A stretch of 64,000 nt of DNA, from positions 62,001 through 126,000 of the forward strand of contig CAVTPF010000012.1 in assembly GCA_963736525.1 (NCBI GenBank), given 5' to 3'. A model generated the notes under the pieces. The model made no database searches and had not been told where the DNA came from. It saw only the letters and a program-made list of their open reading frames with translations. Positions 1-9,221 of the stretch are shown here, piece by piece. Numbering within the stretch: the stretch's first letter is position 1; every line of letters starts with the position of its first letter. The position numbers were made by a program, and so were the translations under genes. The DNA comes from Bog-473 sp963736525. GTDB lineage: Bacteria > Actinomycetota > Acidimicrobiia > Acidimicrobiales > RAAP-2.

Positions 1-1
1 G

Positions 2-208
2 ACGCTCGGGAATTTCGCCACCAAGCTGCTGCTGCAGAGCACCCGGGGCATCCGGGCGCTGCGCGGCCAGGTCTTCGAGCGCGGCCGCGCCCGCCTGGTG
101 CCGACGTACCACCCCGCGTACGTGCTGCGGGCCGGCGGGGAGGCCATGGCCGAGATGCGCGCCGACCTCGTCCGGGCCAAGCGGCTGGTGGCGGCCGGTC
201 GTCCGTGA
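2..208 (+). CDS. Uracil-DNA glycosylase, family 4 type, C-terminal fragment
   Basis: The window opens inside this gene, so only the last 68 codons are visible. The fragment begins TLGNFATKLLL and contains PTYHPAYVLR, which matches the C-terminal substrate-binding loop (HPA motif) of Fe-S family-4 uracil-DNA glycosylases. These enzymes remove uracil from DNA to start base-excision repair. The iron-sulphur cysteines would lie upstream, outside the window. The stop TGA overlaps the GTG start of tsaE by three bases, so the two are probably co-transcribed and translationally coupled. The family assignment rests on the C-terminus only. Confidence 0.8.
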   Translation, partial: TLGNFATKLLLQSTRGIRALRGQVFERGRARLVPTYHPAYVLRAGGEAMAEMRADLVRAKRLVAAGRP

Positions 209-741
209 GCTGGCCCATGGTACGGACGTGCGGCTCCCCGGCCGCCACCAGGGACCTGGCCGGACGGCTGGCCGCCCTGTGCCGTGCCGGTGACGTCGTG
301 CTCCTCGTCGGCGATCTCGGCGCCGGCAAGACCGTCTTCGCCCAGGGCTTTGCCGCCGCGCTGGGGGTCGAAGGGCCGGTCACCAGCCCGACGTTCGCGC
401 TCGTCCGGCACTACCGCTGCGGGGCGGGCAGCCCTGTCGGGAGCCTCATCCACGCCGACGTGTACCGCACGGGCTCGCTGGGCGAGGTGGTCGATCTCGC
501 GCTGGCCGAGCTGGTCGAGGAGGACGCGGTCGCCCTCGTCGAGTGGGGCGACCTGGCGGCGCCGGCGCTGGGCGAGAGCATGCTCGAGGTGAGGCTCGAC
601 GTCCCCGACCCCACGGGAGCTCCCGAGCGGCGCACCGTCACGGTGGCCGGGCGCGGGCGCTGGGCCGGACGGGGCGACGAGGTGCTGGCGGCGCTCGGGC
701 CGGTGGTGCCCGGGCCGGTGGCGCAGCGGGACGCGTCGTGA
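205..741 (+). CDS. tsaE: tRNA threonylcarbamoyladenosine biosynthesis ATPase TsaE
   Basis: TsaE is the small P-loop ATPase that supports the TsaB-TsaD complex making the t6A37 modification of ANN-decoding tRNAs. The Walker A motif GDLGAGKT lies at about residues 37-44, followed by the family hallmark SPTFALVRHY and a VEWGD segment near residue 112. At 178 residues it is slightly longer than the usual 150-160, with an alanine/glycine-rich tail. The GTG start overlaps the preceding TGA, and its own TGA overlaps the tsaB GTG. This gives a tight tsaE-tsaB-rimI operon, the usual bacterial order. Confidence 0.93.
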   Translation: MSWPMVRTCGSPAATRDLAGRLAALCRAGDVVLLVGDLGAGKTVFAQGFAAALGVEGPVTSPTFALVRHYRCGAGSPVGSLIHADVYRTGSLGEVVDLALAELVEEDAVALVEWGDLAAPALGESMLEVRLDVPDPTGAPERRTVTVAGRGRWAGRGDEVLAALGPVVPGPVAQRDAS

Positions 742-1487
742 GCGCGAGGGAGGCGGGCCCCGGAGGTCGCGGCGCCGTCGTGGCCATCGAGACGGCGACC
801 GAGACCGTCGGCGTGGCCGTGCGGACGGCGGCCGGCGTGCAGGCCGAGTTCGCCCTGACCGGCCGGCGTCGCCACGTCGAGACACTGACCCCTGCCCTCG
901 AGCACCTGCTGGCCCAGGTCGGCCTCGTTCCGGCGGATCTGGGTGTGGTCGCGGTGGACGTGGGACCGGGACTCTTCACCGGATTGCGCGTCGGCGTGGC
1001 CGCCGCCAAGGCGCTGGCCCAGTCGCTCGGCATCGGTGTCGTCGGCTCGACCAGCCTGGAGGTCCTGACCGCCGGAGCCGCCGGCGCCGGGCACCGCGGT
1101 CTCGTCCTCCCCTGTGTCGATGCGCGCCGGGGCGAGGTGTTCGCCGCCGTGTACGAGCTGGGCGACGACGGCGCGGTCGTGGCCGAGCCCATCGCTCCTG
1201 GCCTGTACGCGCCGGCCGACCTGGTCGCCGCGCTTGACGAGCTCGGGGGCGCACCCGTGGTGGCGGTCGGCGACGGTGCGCTCCGCTACGGCACCGTGTT
1301 GCAGGTCATCCCGGGCGTGCGCTCCGACGCCCCCGCGCTGTCCTTCCCGCCGCCGGCGGCCCTCCTCGGCCTCGCCCTGGACCGCCTGGAGGCCGGGGCG
1401 CCTCCGGCCGAACCTGCGTCCGTCGTTCCCCTCTACATGCGCGAGGCGGACGCGACGAGCAACTACGTACGGGCGCAGCGGACCTGA
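738..1487 (+). CDS. tsaB: tRNA threonylcarbamoyladenosine biosynthesis protein TsaB
   Basis: TsaB is an ASKHA-fold paralogue of TsaD and the scaffold of the t6A synthase complex. The protein opens with AIETATETVGVAV, followed by RRRHVETLTPALEHLL and the GPGLFTGLRVGVAAAKALAQ segment characteristic of TsaB. It is 249 residues, a normal length. A longer frame runs upstream, but the GTG at 738, in a GTGA overlap with the tsaE stop, is the better start because the upstream part has no family similarity. The catalytic partner tsaD, often two genes downstream, is not in this window. Confidence 0.93.
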   Translation: MSAREAGPGGRGAVVAIETATETVGVAVRTAAGVQAEFALTGRRRHVETLTPALEHLLAQVGLVPADLGVVAVDVGPGLFTGLRVGVAAAKALAQSLGIGVVGSTSLEVLTAGAAGAGHRGLVLPCVDARRGEVFAAVYELGDDGAVVAEPIAPGLYAPADLVAALDELGGAPVVAVGDGALRYGTVLQVIPGVRSDAPALSFPPPAALLGLALDRLEAGAPPAEPASVVPLYMREADATSNYVRAQRT

Positions 1488-1499
1488 GCGGGTGCAGAC

Positions 1500-2021
1500 G
1501 TGACGTTGCGCATTGAGAAGCTGAAGCGCCGGGACCTGCGACGACTGTTGCGCATCGAGAGCCAGGTCTTCCCAGAGCCGTGGTCGCCCGAGGTCTTCAA
1601 CTCCGAGCTGGCCCTGCGCAAGGGTCGGCTGTACCGGGCGGCGTGGGACGGAGAGGAGATGGCGGGCTACATCGGATTCATGATCGTCGACGACGAGGCG
1701 CACATGACGACCATCGCGACCGCGCCCGACTACCAGCGCACCGGCGTCGCCACGACCATGATCGTCGACGGCATCCGGTCGCTGCGCGCCCAGGGGGTCA
1801 AGCAGGTCTCCCTCGAGGTGGCGGCCAACAACGAGCGGGCCCAGGCGTTGTACCGGCGCTTCGGCTTCGCACCGGTCGCGGTGCGCAAGAACTACTACCC
1901 GGTGACGGGGCAGGACGCGATCGTCATGTGGGTCTACGACGTGGACGGCGACGACTACGGCCGCCGACTCGACGAGCTGGCGGCGACCGGTTTGGCCGCC
2001 CGGGAGCGTCGCACGCCCTAG
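1500..2021 (+). CDS. rimI: Ribosomal-protein-S18-alanine N-acetyltransferase RimI
   Basis: This is a GNAT-fold acetyltransferase of the RimI group, which acetylates the N-terminal alanine of ribosomal protein S18 in the type enzyme. The acetyl-CoA loop reads APDYQRTGVATTMI at about residues 76-89, and the C-terminal NNERAQALYRRFGF is the typical motif B. Translation probably begins at the GTG 12 bases after tsaB. Its place right after tsaE-tsaB is the standard context. In many actinobacteria tsaD follows; here an aldo/keto reductase does. The substrate is inferred from family and context. Confidence 0.88.
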   Translation: MTLRIEKLKRRDLRRLLRIESQVFPEPWSPEVFNSELALRKGRLYRAAWDGEEMAGYIGFMIVDDEAHMTTIATAPDYQRTGVATTMIVDGIRSLRAQGVKQVSLEVAANNERAQALYRRFGFAPVAVRKNYYPVTGQDAIVMWVYDVDGDDYGRRLDELAATGLAARERRTP

Positions 2022-2131
2022 CGCACCTGCGATCCGAGCGGGGTGCGGCTGACGTCGCCCCGGGTCGGGCGCTCCGCGCGGACCCGTAGGGTGGGGCCCG
2101 TCGAGATCGACGAGGAGAGGAGACTGCACCC

Positions 2132-3106
2132 ATGGAGACGATCGCCCTCGGAACCCAAGGTCTCACGGTCTCCCGCCAGGGGTTGGGGTGCATGGGGATG
2201 TCCGACTTCTACGGGCCGGGCGACGACGACGAGTCCATCGCCACCATCCGGCGGGCGCTCGACCTCGGCGTGACCTTCTTCGACACGTCCGACATGTACG
2301 GGCCGCACACCAACGAGCTCTTGGTCGGCAGGGCGCTGGCCGGCCGGCGGGACGAGGCGGTCATCGCCACCAAGTTCGGTATCGTGCGCGACCCGAACGA
2401 CCCGGCGAAGCGCTCCATCAACGGCCGGCCCGAGTACGTGCGCCAGTCCTGTGACGGGTCGCTCTCCCGGCTGGGGGTCGACCACATCGATCTGTACTAC
2501 CAGCATCGCGTCGACCCCGACACGCCGATTGAGGAGACAGTGGGCGCCATGGCCGAGCTCGTCGCGCAGGGCAAGGTGCGCTTCCTCGGGCTCTCCGAGG
2601 CCGCGCCGGCCACGATCAGGCGGGCCCACGCCGTGCACCCGATCTCGGCGTTGCAGACCGAGTACTCGATCTGGTCGCGCGACCCGGAGGGGGAGATCCT
2701 CCCGACGCTGCGCGAGCTCGGCATCGGCTTCGTGCCCTACAGCCCTCTCGGTCGTGGCTTCTTGACCGGGACCATGCGCTCGCTCGACGACCTCGACGAG
2801 AGCGATTTCCGCCGCTACCAACCCCGCTTCCAGGGCGACAATCTGGCCGACAACGTCGCCATCGTGGAGGTGATCGACGAGCTCGCCTCGGCCAAGGGCT
2901 GCACCCCGGCGCAGGTGGCGCTCGCCTTCGTGCACTCGGCCGGGCGCGACGTGGCACCCATCCCCGGCACCAAACGGCGCCGCTACCTGGAGGAGAACGT
3001 GGCCGCCCTCGACGTCGAGCTGACCGAGGAGGACCTGGCGGTGCTCGACACCGTGGCCCCCGCCCGGGGCGATCGCTACGCCGACATGTCCCCGGTGAAC
3101 CGGTAG
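2132..3106 (+). CDS. Aldo/keto reductase
   Basis: This is an NADPH-dependent aldo/keto reductase of the AKR11-13 type, 324 residues on a TIM-barrel fold. All four catalytic residues of the family can be seen: Asp and Tyr in DTSDMYG, Lys in IATKFG and His in YYQHRVD. The C-terminal IPGTKRRRYLEENV region binds the nucleotide. A GAGGAGAGG ribosome-binding site precedes the ATG. The physiological substrate cannot be read from the sequence. It interrupts the usual rimI-tsaD-groES gene order. Confidence 0.92.
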   Translation: METIALGTQGLTVSRQGLGCMGMSDFYGPGDDDESIATIRRALDLGVTFFDTSDMYGPHTNELLVGRALAGRRDEAVIATKFGIVRDPNDPAKRSINGRPEYVRQSCDGSLSRLGVDHIDLYYQHRVDPDTPIEETVGAMAELVAQGKVRFLGLSEAAPATIRRAHAVHPISALQTEYSIWSRDPEGEILPTLRELGIGFVPYSPLGRGFLTGTMRSLDDLDESDFRRYQPRFQGDNLADNVAIVEVIDELASAKGCTPAQVALAFVHSAGRDVAPIPGTKRRRYLEENVAALDVELTEEDLAVLDTVAPARGDRYADMSPVNR

Positions 3107-3193
3107 GGCGGCGACGCCGCAGGGGCCGTGACAGCCGGCCATCCGGTCCCTAGGGTGGGGGTGGGGGGGAACCGTGGACAAGGAGGTGCGTCA

Positions 3194-3514
3194 ATGCCCA
3201 AGTACCTCGTCGAAGTGAAGTACACCCTCGACGGCATCAAGGGCCTCAAGTCCGAAGGTGGCTCTGCCCGCGTGTCGGCCGCAACGGCGGGCATCGAGGA
3301 GCAGGGCGGCAAGGTCGAGGCCTTCTACTTCGCCTTCGGTGACAACGACGCCTACGTGATCGCCGACATGCCCGACAACGTGTCGGCGGCGGCCCTCGGC
3401 CTGATCGTCAGCGCGGCCGGCGGCGCCACCACGCGGACGGTGGTCCTCGTCACCCCCGAAGAGATGGACGCCGCGGCGAAGCGGCAGACGTTGTACCGGC
3501 CCCCCGGGGTCTGA
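3194..3514 (+). CDS. GYD-domain protein
   Basis: This is a 106-residue protein of the GYD family, small alpha/beta ferredoxin-like proteins of unknown function. Visible family features are the N-terminal KYLVEVKYTLDGIKGL, the GGKVEAFYFAFGDNDAYVIADMPD core and the C-terminal VVLVTPEEMD. The ATG at 3194 is preceded by AAGGAGG at good spacing. A longer in-frame extension from 3128 has no family similarity and was discarded. An 18-bp tandem repeat array begins at the stop codon. No function is assigned. Confidence 0.85.
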   Translation: MPKYLVEVKYTLDGIKGLKSEGGSARVSAATAGIEEQGGKVEAFYFAFGDNDAYVIADMPDNVSAAALGLIVSAAGGATTRTVVLVTPEEMDAAAKRQTLYRPPGV

Positions 3515-3599
3515 ACCACACCGTCGGCCTGAACCACACCGTCGGCCTGAACCACACCGTCGGCCTGAACCACACCGTCGGCCTGAACCACACCGTCGG
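3511..3599. repeat. Five tandem 18-bp repeats starting at the GYD gene stop
   Basis: Unit CTGAACCACACCGTCGGC is repeated five times without mismatch (the last copy is one base short). The first copy includes the TGA stop of the GYD-domain gene. Because 18 is a multiple of three, every copy repeats an in-frame TGA. On the opposite strand the array would encode a short repeating peptide, but no supported gene covers it. It lies between converging genes. Confidence 0.95.
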
Positions 3600-3664
3600 G
3601 TGGTCCGTCCGGCCGGGCCGCCGGAGGCACCGCGGCCTCGGGGTGAACCCGAGGGGAGCAGCGG

Positions 3665-5050
3665 CTAGGACAAGGGGAGCAGCGAGCCCCCGACCCCCGA
3701 CGTATCGCCCTCGCCTGGCCGCGCCTCCGACGGCATCGCCGCGCCCAGCTCGGCCAGCGTCGTGCTGATCTCACCGAGCGGATCGCTGGCGGCGATCTCG
3801 GCCTGCAGGATCCGAGCCCGCTCCCGGTACGACGGCTTGGCGAGGACCCGGCGCACGGCGCGGGCGATCATCGCCTCCGACGGCCGTCCGGTGCGCAGGT
3901 TGATCCCGGTGCCGGACCACTGCACGCGCGCGGCGACCTCGGGCTTGTCCTCGCTGTTGCCGGCCACCACCAGCGGCACCCCGTGCGCGAACGCCTGCTG
4001 CACGCCGCCGTAGCCGCCGTTGGTGACCATCGCGTCCACGTGGGGGAGCAACGCCGCGTGAGGGATGAAGCGTTCCAGGCGCGTGTTGGCGGGCAGGTCG
4101 CGTCGCCAGGGGCCGGGGTCGGGCCCACCCGTGGTGGCGACGACGAGCACGTCGTCGCGGGCCAGCGCCCGCGCCGTGGGCAGGAGGAGCCGGCCCAGGT
4201 CCGCGTTGTCCAGCGTCCCCTGGGTGACGTGCACCACCCGACGCCCGTCCTCGAGCTCGCGCCACCACGACGGCGGTTCGAAGGTGGAGGAGGACCGGTC
4301 CAAGATGGGCCCCACGAACCGCACCGTCGGCGCGAGGTCGAAGCGGGGATACTCGAAGCCGGGCACCGTGGCCTGCAGATAGGCGTCGACCACCTTGGGC
4401 TGCAGGTCGACGATGTAACCGGGGAACCGCTTGCGCGTGCCGGCCTCGGCCAGGCGGCGCCGGGCGAACCGTTGGATGTCGGCCAGCAGGACGTGCTGGG
4501 CGGCCCAGTTCATCGTCACGTTGCGGAGGCGGTGCAGCGGACCCTCGCCCGGCTGGAACGCCGCCCCGAACGGCGCGGTGTACCGGCTGCACGAGGCGTA
4601 GGGCATGACACCGATGCAGACGAGCGCGGGGCGCCCGGCGCGCGGCCCGAGGGCAAGCGGGAGGGCGCCGAGGAACATCGTGTCGACCACGACGCAGTGG
4701 GCGGCGAAGCCGTCCAGGATGGCGCGCAGGTCCCGACTCTGGCCCGGGATCGGCCCGAGGAAGATCCGCCGCAGGTCGTCCTTGACGCCCCGCACGCCGC
4801 GCCGCGACGACGACTCGCGCCCGGGGTTGGCCACCATGAGGCCGTAGGCGTCGTATTCCCGTGCGAACGGCACGAAGTCGGCGCCCGTCGCCTTCACCTG
4901 GTCCCGGAAGTGCGCCGTCGTGAAGAACACCACCGCGTGCCCCTCGTCCACCAGCCGGCGGGCCAGCGCCAGGAGGGGTGCGACGTGTCCGTGGGCGGGC
5001 GTCGCGCACAGCACGTAGCGCCGGGGCCTGACTCGGGCCGTCTCGCTCAC
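3665..5050 (-). CDS. Family-1 (MGT/UGT-like) glycosyltransferase
   Basis: This 461-residue GT-B fold glycosyltransferase resembles macrolide and sterol glycosyltransferases (GT1). The N-terminus has the acceptor-domain start RRYVLCATPAHGHVAPLLALARRL. The C-terminal donor-binding region has VTQGTLDN, then FIPHAALLPHVDAMVTNGGY and a GGVQQAFAHGVPLVV segment with the conserved glycines. The start is set at GTG 5050, in a GTGA overlap with the stop of the upstream GH13 gene; a longer start at 5074 is possible. It forms a two-gene unit with the glucosidase. The sugar donor and acceptor are unknown. Confidence 0.88.
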   Translation of the reverse strand: MSETARVRPRRYVLCATPAHGHVAPLLALARRLVDEGHAVVFFTTAHFRDQVKATGADFVPFAREYDAYGLMVANPGRESSSRRGVRGVKDDLRRIFLGPIPGQSRDLRAILDGFAAHCVVVDTMFLGALPLALGPRAGRPALVCIGVMPYASCSRYTAPFGAAFQPGEGPLHRLRNVTMNWAAQHVLLADIQRFARRRLAEAGTRKRFPGYIVDLQPKVVDAYLQATVPGFEYPRFDLAPTVRFVGPILDRSSSTFEPPSWWRELEDGRRVVHVTQGTLDNADLGRLLLPTARALARDDVLVVATTGGPDPGPWRRDLPANTRLERFIPHAALLPHVDAMVTNGGYGGVQQAFAHGVPLVVAGNSEDKPEVAARVQWSGTGINLRTGRPSEAMIARAVRRVLAKPSYRERARILQAEIAASDPLGEISTTLAELGAAMPSEARPGEGDTSGVGGSLLPLS

Positions 5051-6654
5051 GGCGCCACGACGGCGCCGCTCCACGACGGCAAGGTCAGCGCGCCCTCGGT
5101 GGTCGCTCCCTCCAGCTCGTGCCCGGTGGCGACGCGCACGGTGCCGCGCACGTCCGCGAAGAAGACGGGGGCGTCCGACATGTTGAGCAGCACGGCGGTG
5201 CCCTCACCGCGCCGGTAAGCCCACGTGTCCTCGGGCGAGGGGAGTGACCGATAGGGCCCGACGGCGAGCTCGTCGCTGGTGGCGCGCGCCGCGATCGCCC
5301 GCCGGCAGAGCTCGAGCACCGAGTCGGGGTCGCCCTCCTGGTCCGCAACGTTGCAGCGCGCCGGATCGGCCATGGGCAGCCAGGTGGGCACGCCGGGCTC
5401 GGTGAACCCGCCGCCCGGGCCGCCGTGCCACGGCATGGGCGTCCGCTCCGGGTCGCGGCCCTTGTAGTACGGCCAGAAGCGGGTGCCGACGGCGTCGAGG
5501 ACGTCGTCGCGCGCAATCGGCCCGTCGGTCAGTCCGATCTCGTCGCCCTGGTAGAGGAAGGGCGTCCCCCGCAAGGTGAGCAGGATGAGCAGCGCCACCT
5601 TCACCCTGGCCGGGTCGCCACCCGCCCAGCGGGTCGCCAGTCGCGACACGTCGTGGTTCGACGCCGTCCAGACCGGCCAGCCCTGGGCCGGCATGAGGGC
5701 CTCGGTGTCCTCGACGACGGTGCGCAGCGCGGCGGCCTCGAACGGTGCGTTGATGAAGACGAAGTTGAAGCCGCCGTGCAGCTCGTCACGGCCGGTGCCG
5801 TAGAACTGCACCAGCGTCGTCAGCTGGTCCACGTTGGTCTCGCCGATGAGGAGGCGCTCGGGCTCGTAGGTGTCGGCGATGGCCCGCCAGCGTCGCAGGA
5901 TGTCGTGCGCCTCGGGCCGGTCGGTGTTGTAGACGGCCCGCACGCCCATGAACTGCTGGTCCAGCGGGTCGTCCTTGGTGGCCGGCGGGTTATCGCGCAG
6001 ATCACGGTCCTTGATCATCATGTTGCAGACGTCGATCCGGAAGCCGGCCACGCCGCGGTCCCACCAGAAGCGGACGATGTCGTCGAACTCGCGCCGCACG
6101 TCCTCGTTCCACCAGTTGAGGTCGGGTTGGGCCGCTTCGAAATTGTGCAGGTAGTACTGGCCGCTCGCCTCGTCGAAGTGCCAGGCGGGGCCGCCGAAGA
6201 TGCTCATCCAGTTGTTGGGCGGGCTGCCGTCGGGCTTGGGGCCGGCCCACACGTAGTAGTCGCGGTTGGCCGCGTCGCGGCCACTCAGCGCGTCGACGAA
6301 CCACGGGTGCTGGTCGCTCGTGTGGTTGGGTACCAGGTCCAGCAGGATCCGGATGCCGCGCGCATCCGCCTGGCGCACGAGCGCGTCGAGGTCATCGAGC
6401 GTCCCGTACGCGGGGTCGACGTCGCGGTAGTCGGACACGTCGTAGCCCCAGTCGCGGTTGGGCGAGCACGTCACCGGCGACAGCCATACGCCGGTGATGC
6501 CCAGTCGGGCCAGGTGGTCGAGCTTGGAGATGACGCCGGGCAGGTCGCCCACGCCGTCCCCGTTCGAGTCGGCGTACGAGCGCGCGTAGATCTGGTAGAA
6601 GACGCCGCCGTGCCACCAGCGGTCCGGGTCGCTCTTCGGGCTCACTGGCGCCAC
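5047..6654 (-). CDS. GH13 alpha-glucosidase (oligo-1,6-/alpha-amylase superfamily)
   Basis: This is an alpha-amylase-superfamily glycoside hydrolase of 535 residues. The catalytic triad is visible: nucleophile Asp208 in GFRIDVCNM, acid/base Glu272 in LIGETNVDQ and transition-state Asp335 in SNHDVSR. Region I is DLVPNHTSDQHPWF (about 107-119), and QIYARSYADSNGDG near the N-terminus is typical of alpha-glucosidases and trehalose synthases. No signal peptide is seen, so it should act in the cytoplasm on short alpha-glucosides. It lacks the fused kinase domain and extra length of many trehalose synthases. It is translationally coupled to the downstream glycosyltransferase. Confidence 0.9.
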   Translation of the reverse strand: MAPVSPKSDPDRWWHGGVFYQIYARSYADSNGDGVGDLPGVISKLDHLARLGITGVWLSPVTCSPNRDWGYDVSDYRDVDPAYGTLDDLDALVRQADARGIRILLDLVPNHTSDQHPWFVDALSGRDAANRDYYVWAGPKPDGSPPNNWMSIFGGPAWHFDEASGQYYLHNFEAAQPDLNWWNEDVRREFDDIVRFWWDRGVAGFRIDVCNMMIKDRDLRDNPPATKDDPLDQQFMGVRAVYNTDRPEAHDILRRWRAIADTYEPERLLIGETNVDQLTTLVQFYGTGRDELHGGFNFVFINAPFEAAALRTVVEDTEALMPAQGWPVWTASNHDVSRLATRWAGGDPARVKVALLILLTLRGTPFLYQGDEIGLTDGPIARDDVLDAVGTRFWPYYKGRDPERTPMPWHGGPGGGFTEPGVPTWLPMADPARCNVADQEGDPDSVLELCRRAIAARATSDELAVGPYRSLPSPEDTWAYRRGEGTAVLLNMSDAPVFFADVRGTVRVATGHELEGATTEGALTLPSWSGAVVAP

Positions 6655-6710
6655 CTGTGTTTCCCCTCACGTCGCGTCGGTTGCCTGCGAGCGTAGCGAC
6701 ACCCGCCCCG

Positions 6711-6759
6711 GACCCACCGCGAGGGCCCACCGCGACGGCCCACCGCGAGGGCCCACCGC
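6711..6759. repeat. 13-bp tandem repeat, about 3.7 copies
   Basis: GAGGGCCCACCGC, GACGGCCCACCGC and GAGGGCCCACCGC follow one another from 6721 to 6759, after a partial copy at 6711-6720. The array lies upstream of the minus-strand GH13 gene, within the 520-base stretch leading to groES. Confidence 0.85.
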
Positions 6760-6841
6760 GGGGAGCGCTCTCAGAGGCGGGACCGGGTCACCGAGAGGAG
6801 GTGGAGGGCGAGTGCGGTGGGCGGCGCCTGCGAACCGAAGC

Positions 6842-7045
6842 TCAGCGCTCGAGCGCGTCGCCGAAGCGCCCCTGGACGAAGAAGACGAGCTCGGTGCGGG
6901 CGCGCCTGCTGGTCCCCTGGGGCGACAGGGTGGCCTCGATCACGAAGGCGGTCGTGCCCTTCGCCGACGACAGCCGCGTGACCGACGGCCCGCCGGGCGA
7001 CGACCCCGGTACGCCGCGACTCGGAGGTCCCAACCCGCACGGCAT
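6842..7045 (-). CDS. Hypothetical small protein, possible gene remnant
   Basis: This 67-codon reading frame lies in the otherwise empty stretch between the GH13 gene and groES. Its last 45 or so codons end in G or C without exception, as in true genes here, and read like a folded protein (AKGTTAFVIEATLSPQG, then RTELVFFVQGRFGDALER). The first 20 codons look less like coding sequence. I do not recognise a family. It may be a short real gene or the surviving C-terminal end of a decayed one. Confidence 0.35.
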   Translation of the reverse strand: MPCGLGPPSRGVPGSSPGGPSVTRLSSAKGTTAFVIEATLSPQGTSRRARTELVFFVQGRFGDALER

Positions 7046-7126
7046 GGGAGGTTAGGGCGGCGGGTCGCGGGCCCCGGGGCGCCCGGCACGTTCCGGCCTT
7101 GCCAGGCCGCACCAGGCCCGCTATCG

Positions 7127-7153
7127 TTGGCACTCGCAACCTGAGAGTGCTAA
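7127..7153 (+). promoter_or_regulatory. CIRCE element (HrcA operator) upstream of groES
   Basis: TTGGCACTC, nine bases, then GAGTGCTAA matches the CIRCE consensus (TTAGCACTC-N9-GAGTGCTAA) with one mismatch and the canonical spacing. It lies 25 bases before the groES start. CIRCE is bound by the HrcA repressor, which is released on heat shock. The hrcA gene is not in this window. Confidence 0.95.
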
Positions 7154-7178
7154 CGAGTGCCAAGGAGGCCCGTTCAAC

Positions 7179-7469
7179 ATGAAGCTGCACCCCCTCGATG
7201 ACCGGATCGTCGTCCGCCCCGGCGAGTCCGAGGAGACCACGGCGTCCGGCCTCGTCATTCCCGACACCGCCAAGGAGAAGCCGCAGCAGGGTGAGGTGAT
7301 CGCCGTGGGCCCGGGCCGCCGCTCCGAGGACACCGGCGAGATCATCCCCATGGACGTCAAGGAGGGCGACACCGTCGTCTACTCCAAGTACGGCGGCACC
7401 GAGATCACGGTCGAGGGCGAGGACCTGCTCATCCTCTCGAGCCGTGACGTGCTGGCCAAGCTGGCCTGA
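7179..7469 (+). CDS. groES: Co-chaperonin GroES
   Basis: This is a 96-residue Hsp10 that caps the GroEL chamber. It opens with KLHPLDDRIVVRPGESEETTASGL, contains the mobile loop and the conserved IPDTAKEKPQQGEV, and ends with the VYSKYGGTE and DLLILSSRDVLA beta strands. AAGGAGG sits 10 bases before the ATG. Expression is expected to be controlled by the adjacent CIRCE operator, with groEL following after 99 bases. Confidence 0.98.
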   Translation: MKLHPLDDRIVVRPGESEETTASGLVIPDTAKEKPQQGEVIAVGPGRRSEDTGEIIPMDVKEGDTVVYSKYGGTEITVEGEDLLILSSRDVLAKLA

Positions 7470-7470
7470 T

Positions 7471-7504
7471 CCCGGGTCCGGCCGCCGCCCCGGCTCGACC
7501 CGGG
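7471..7504 (+). terminator. Inverted repeat between groES and groEL
   Basis: CCCGGGTC (7471-7478) and GACCCGGG (7497-7504) form a perfect 8-bp stem with an 18-base loop, starting right after the groES stop. No U-tract follows, so this is more likely a processing or partial-termination structure adjusting the groES:groEL ratio than a full terminator. Its function is inferred. Confidence 0.4.
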
Positions 7505-7568
7505 TCGGCGCGGCGGCACCCAATTCGCTTTTCCAACGACAAGGACTCGAGAGGAGTTCGACACCGCA

Positions 7569-9221
<1,653 letters not shown>

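Noticed and set aside
411..2129. A 572-residue minus-strand open frame opposite tsaE-rimI
   Set aside because: It is the complement of high-GC genes with strong family matches on the plus strand. Its translation is Arg/Gly/Val-rich without any domain, as expected for antisense frames in this GC range.
3352..3774. Repeat-peptide minus-strand frame (DGVVQA units) over the 18-bp array
   Set aside because: The repeat peptide follows from the DNA array. There is no ribosome-binding site or homology, and the frame overlaps the end of the glycosyltransferase gene.
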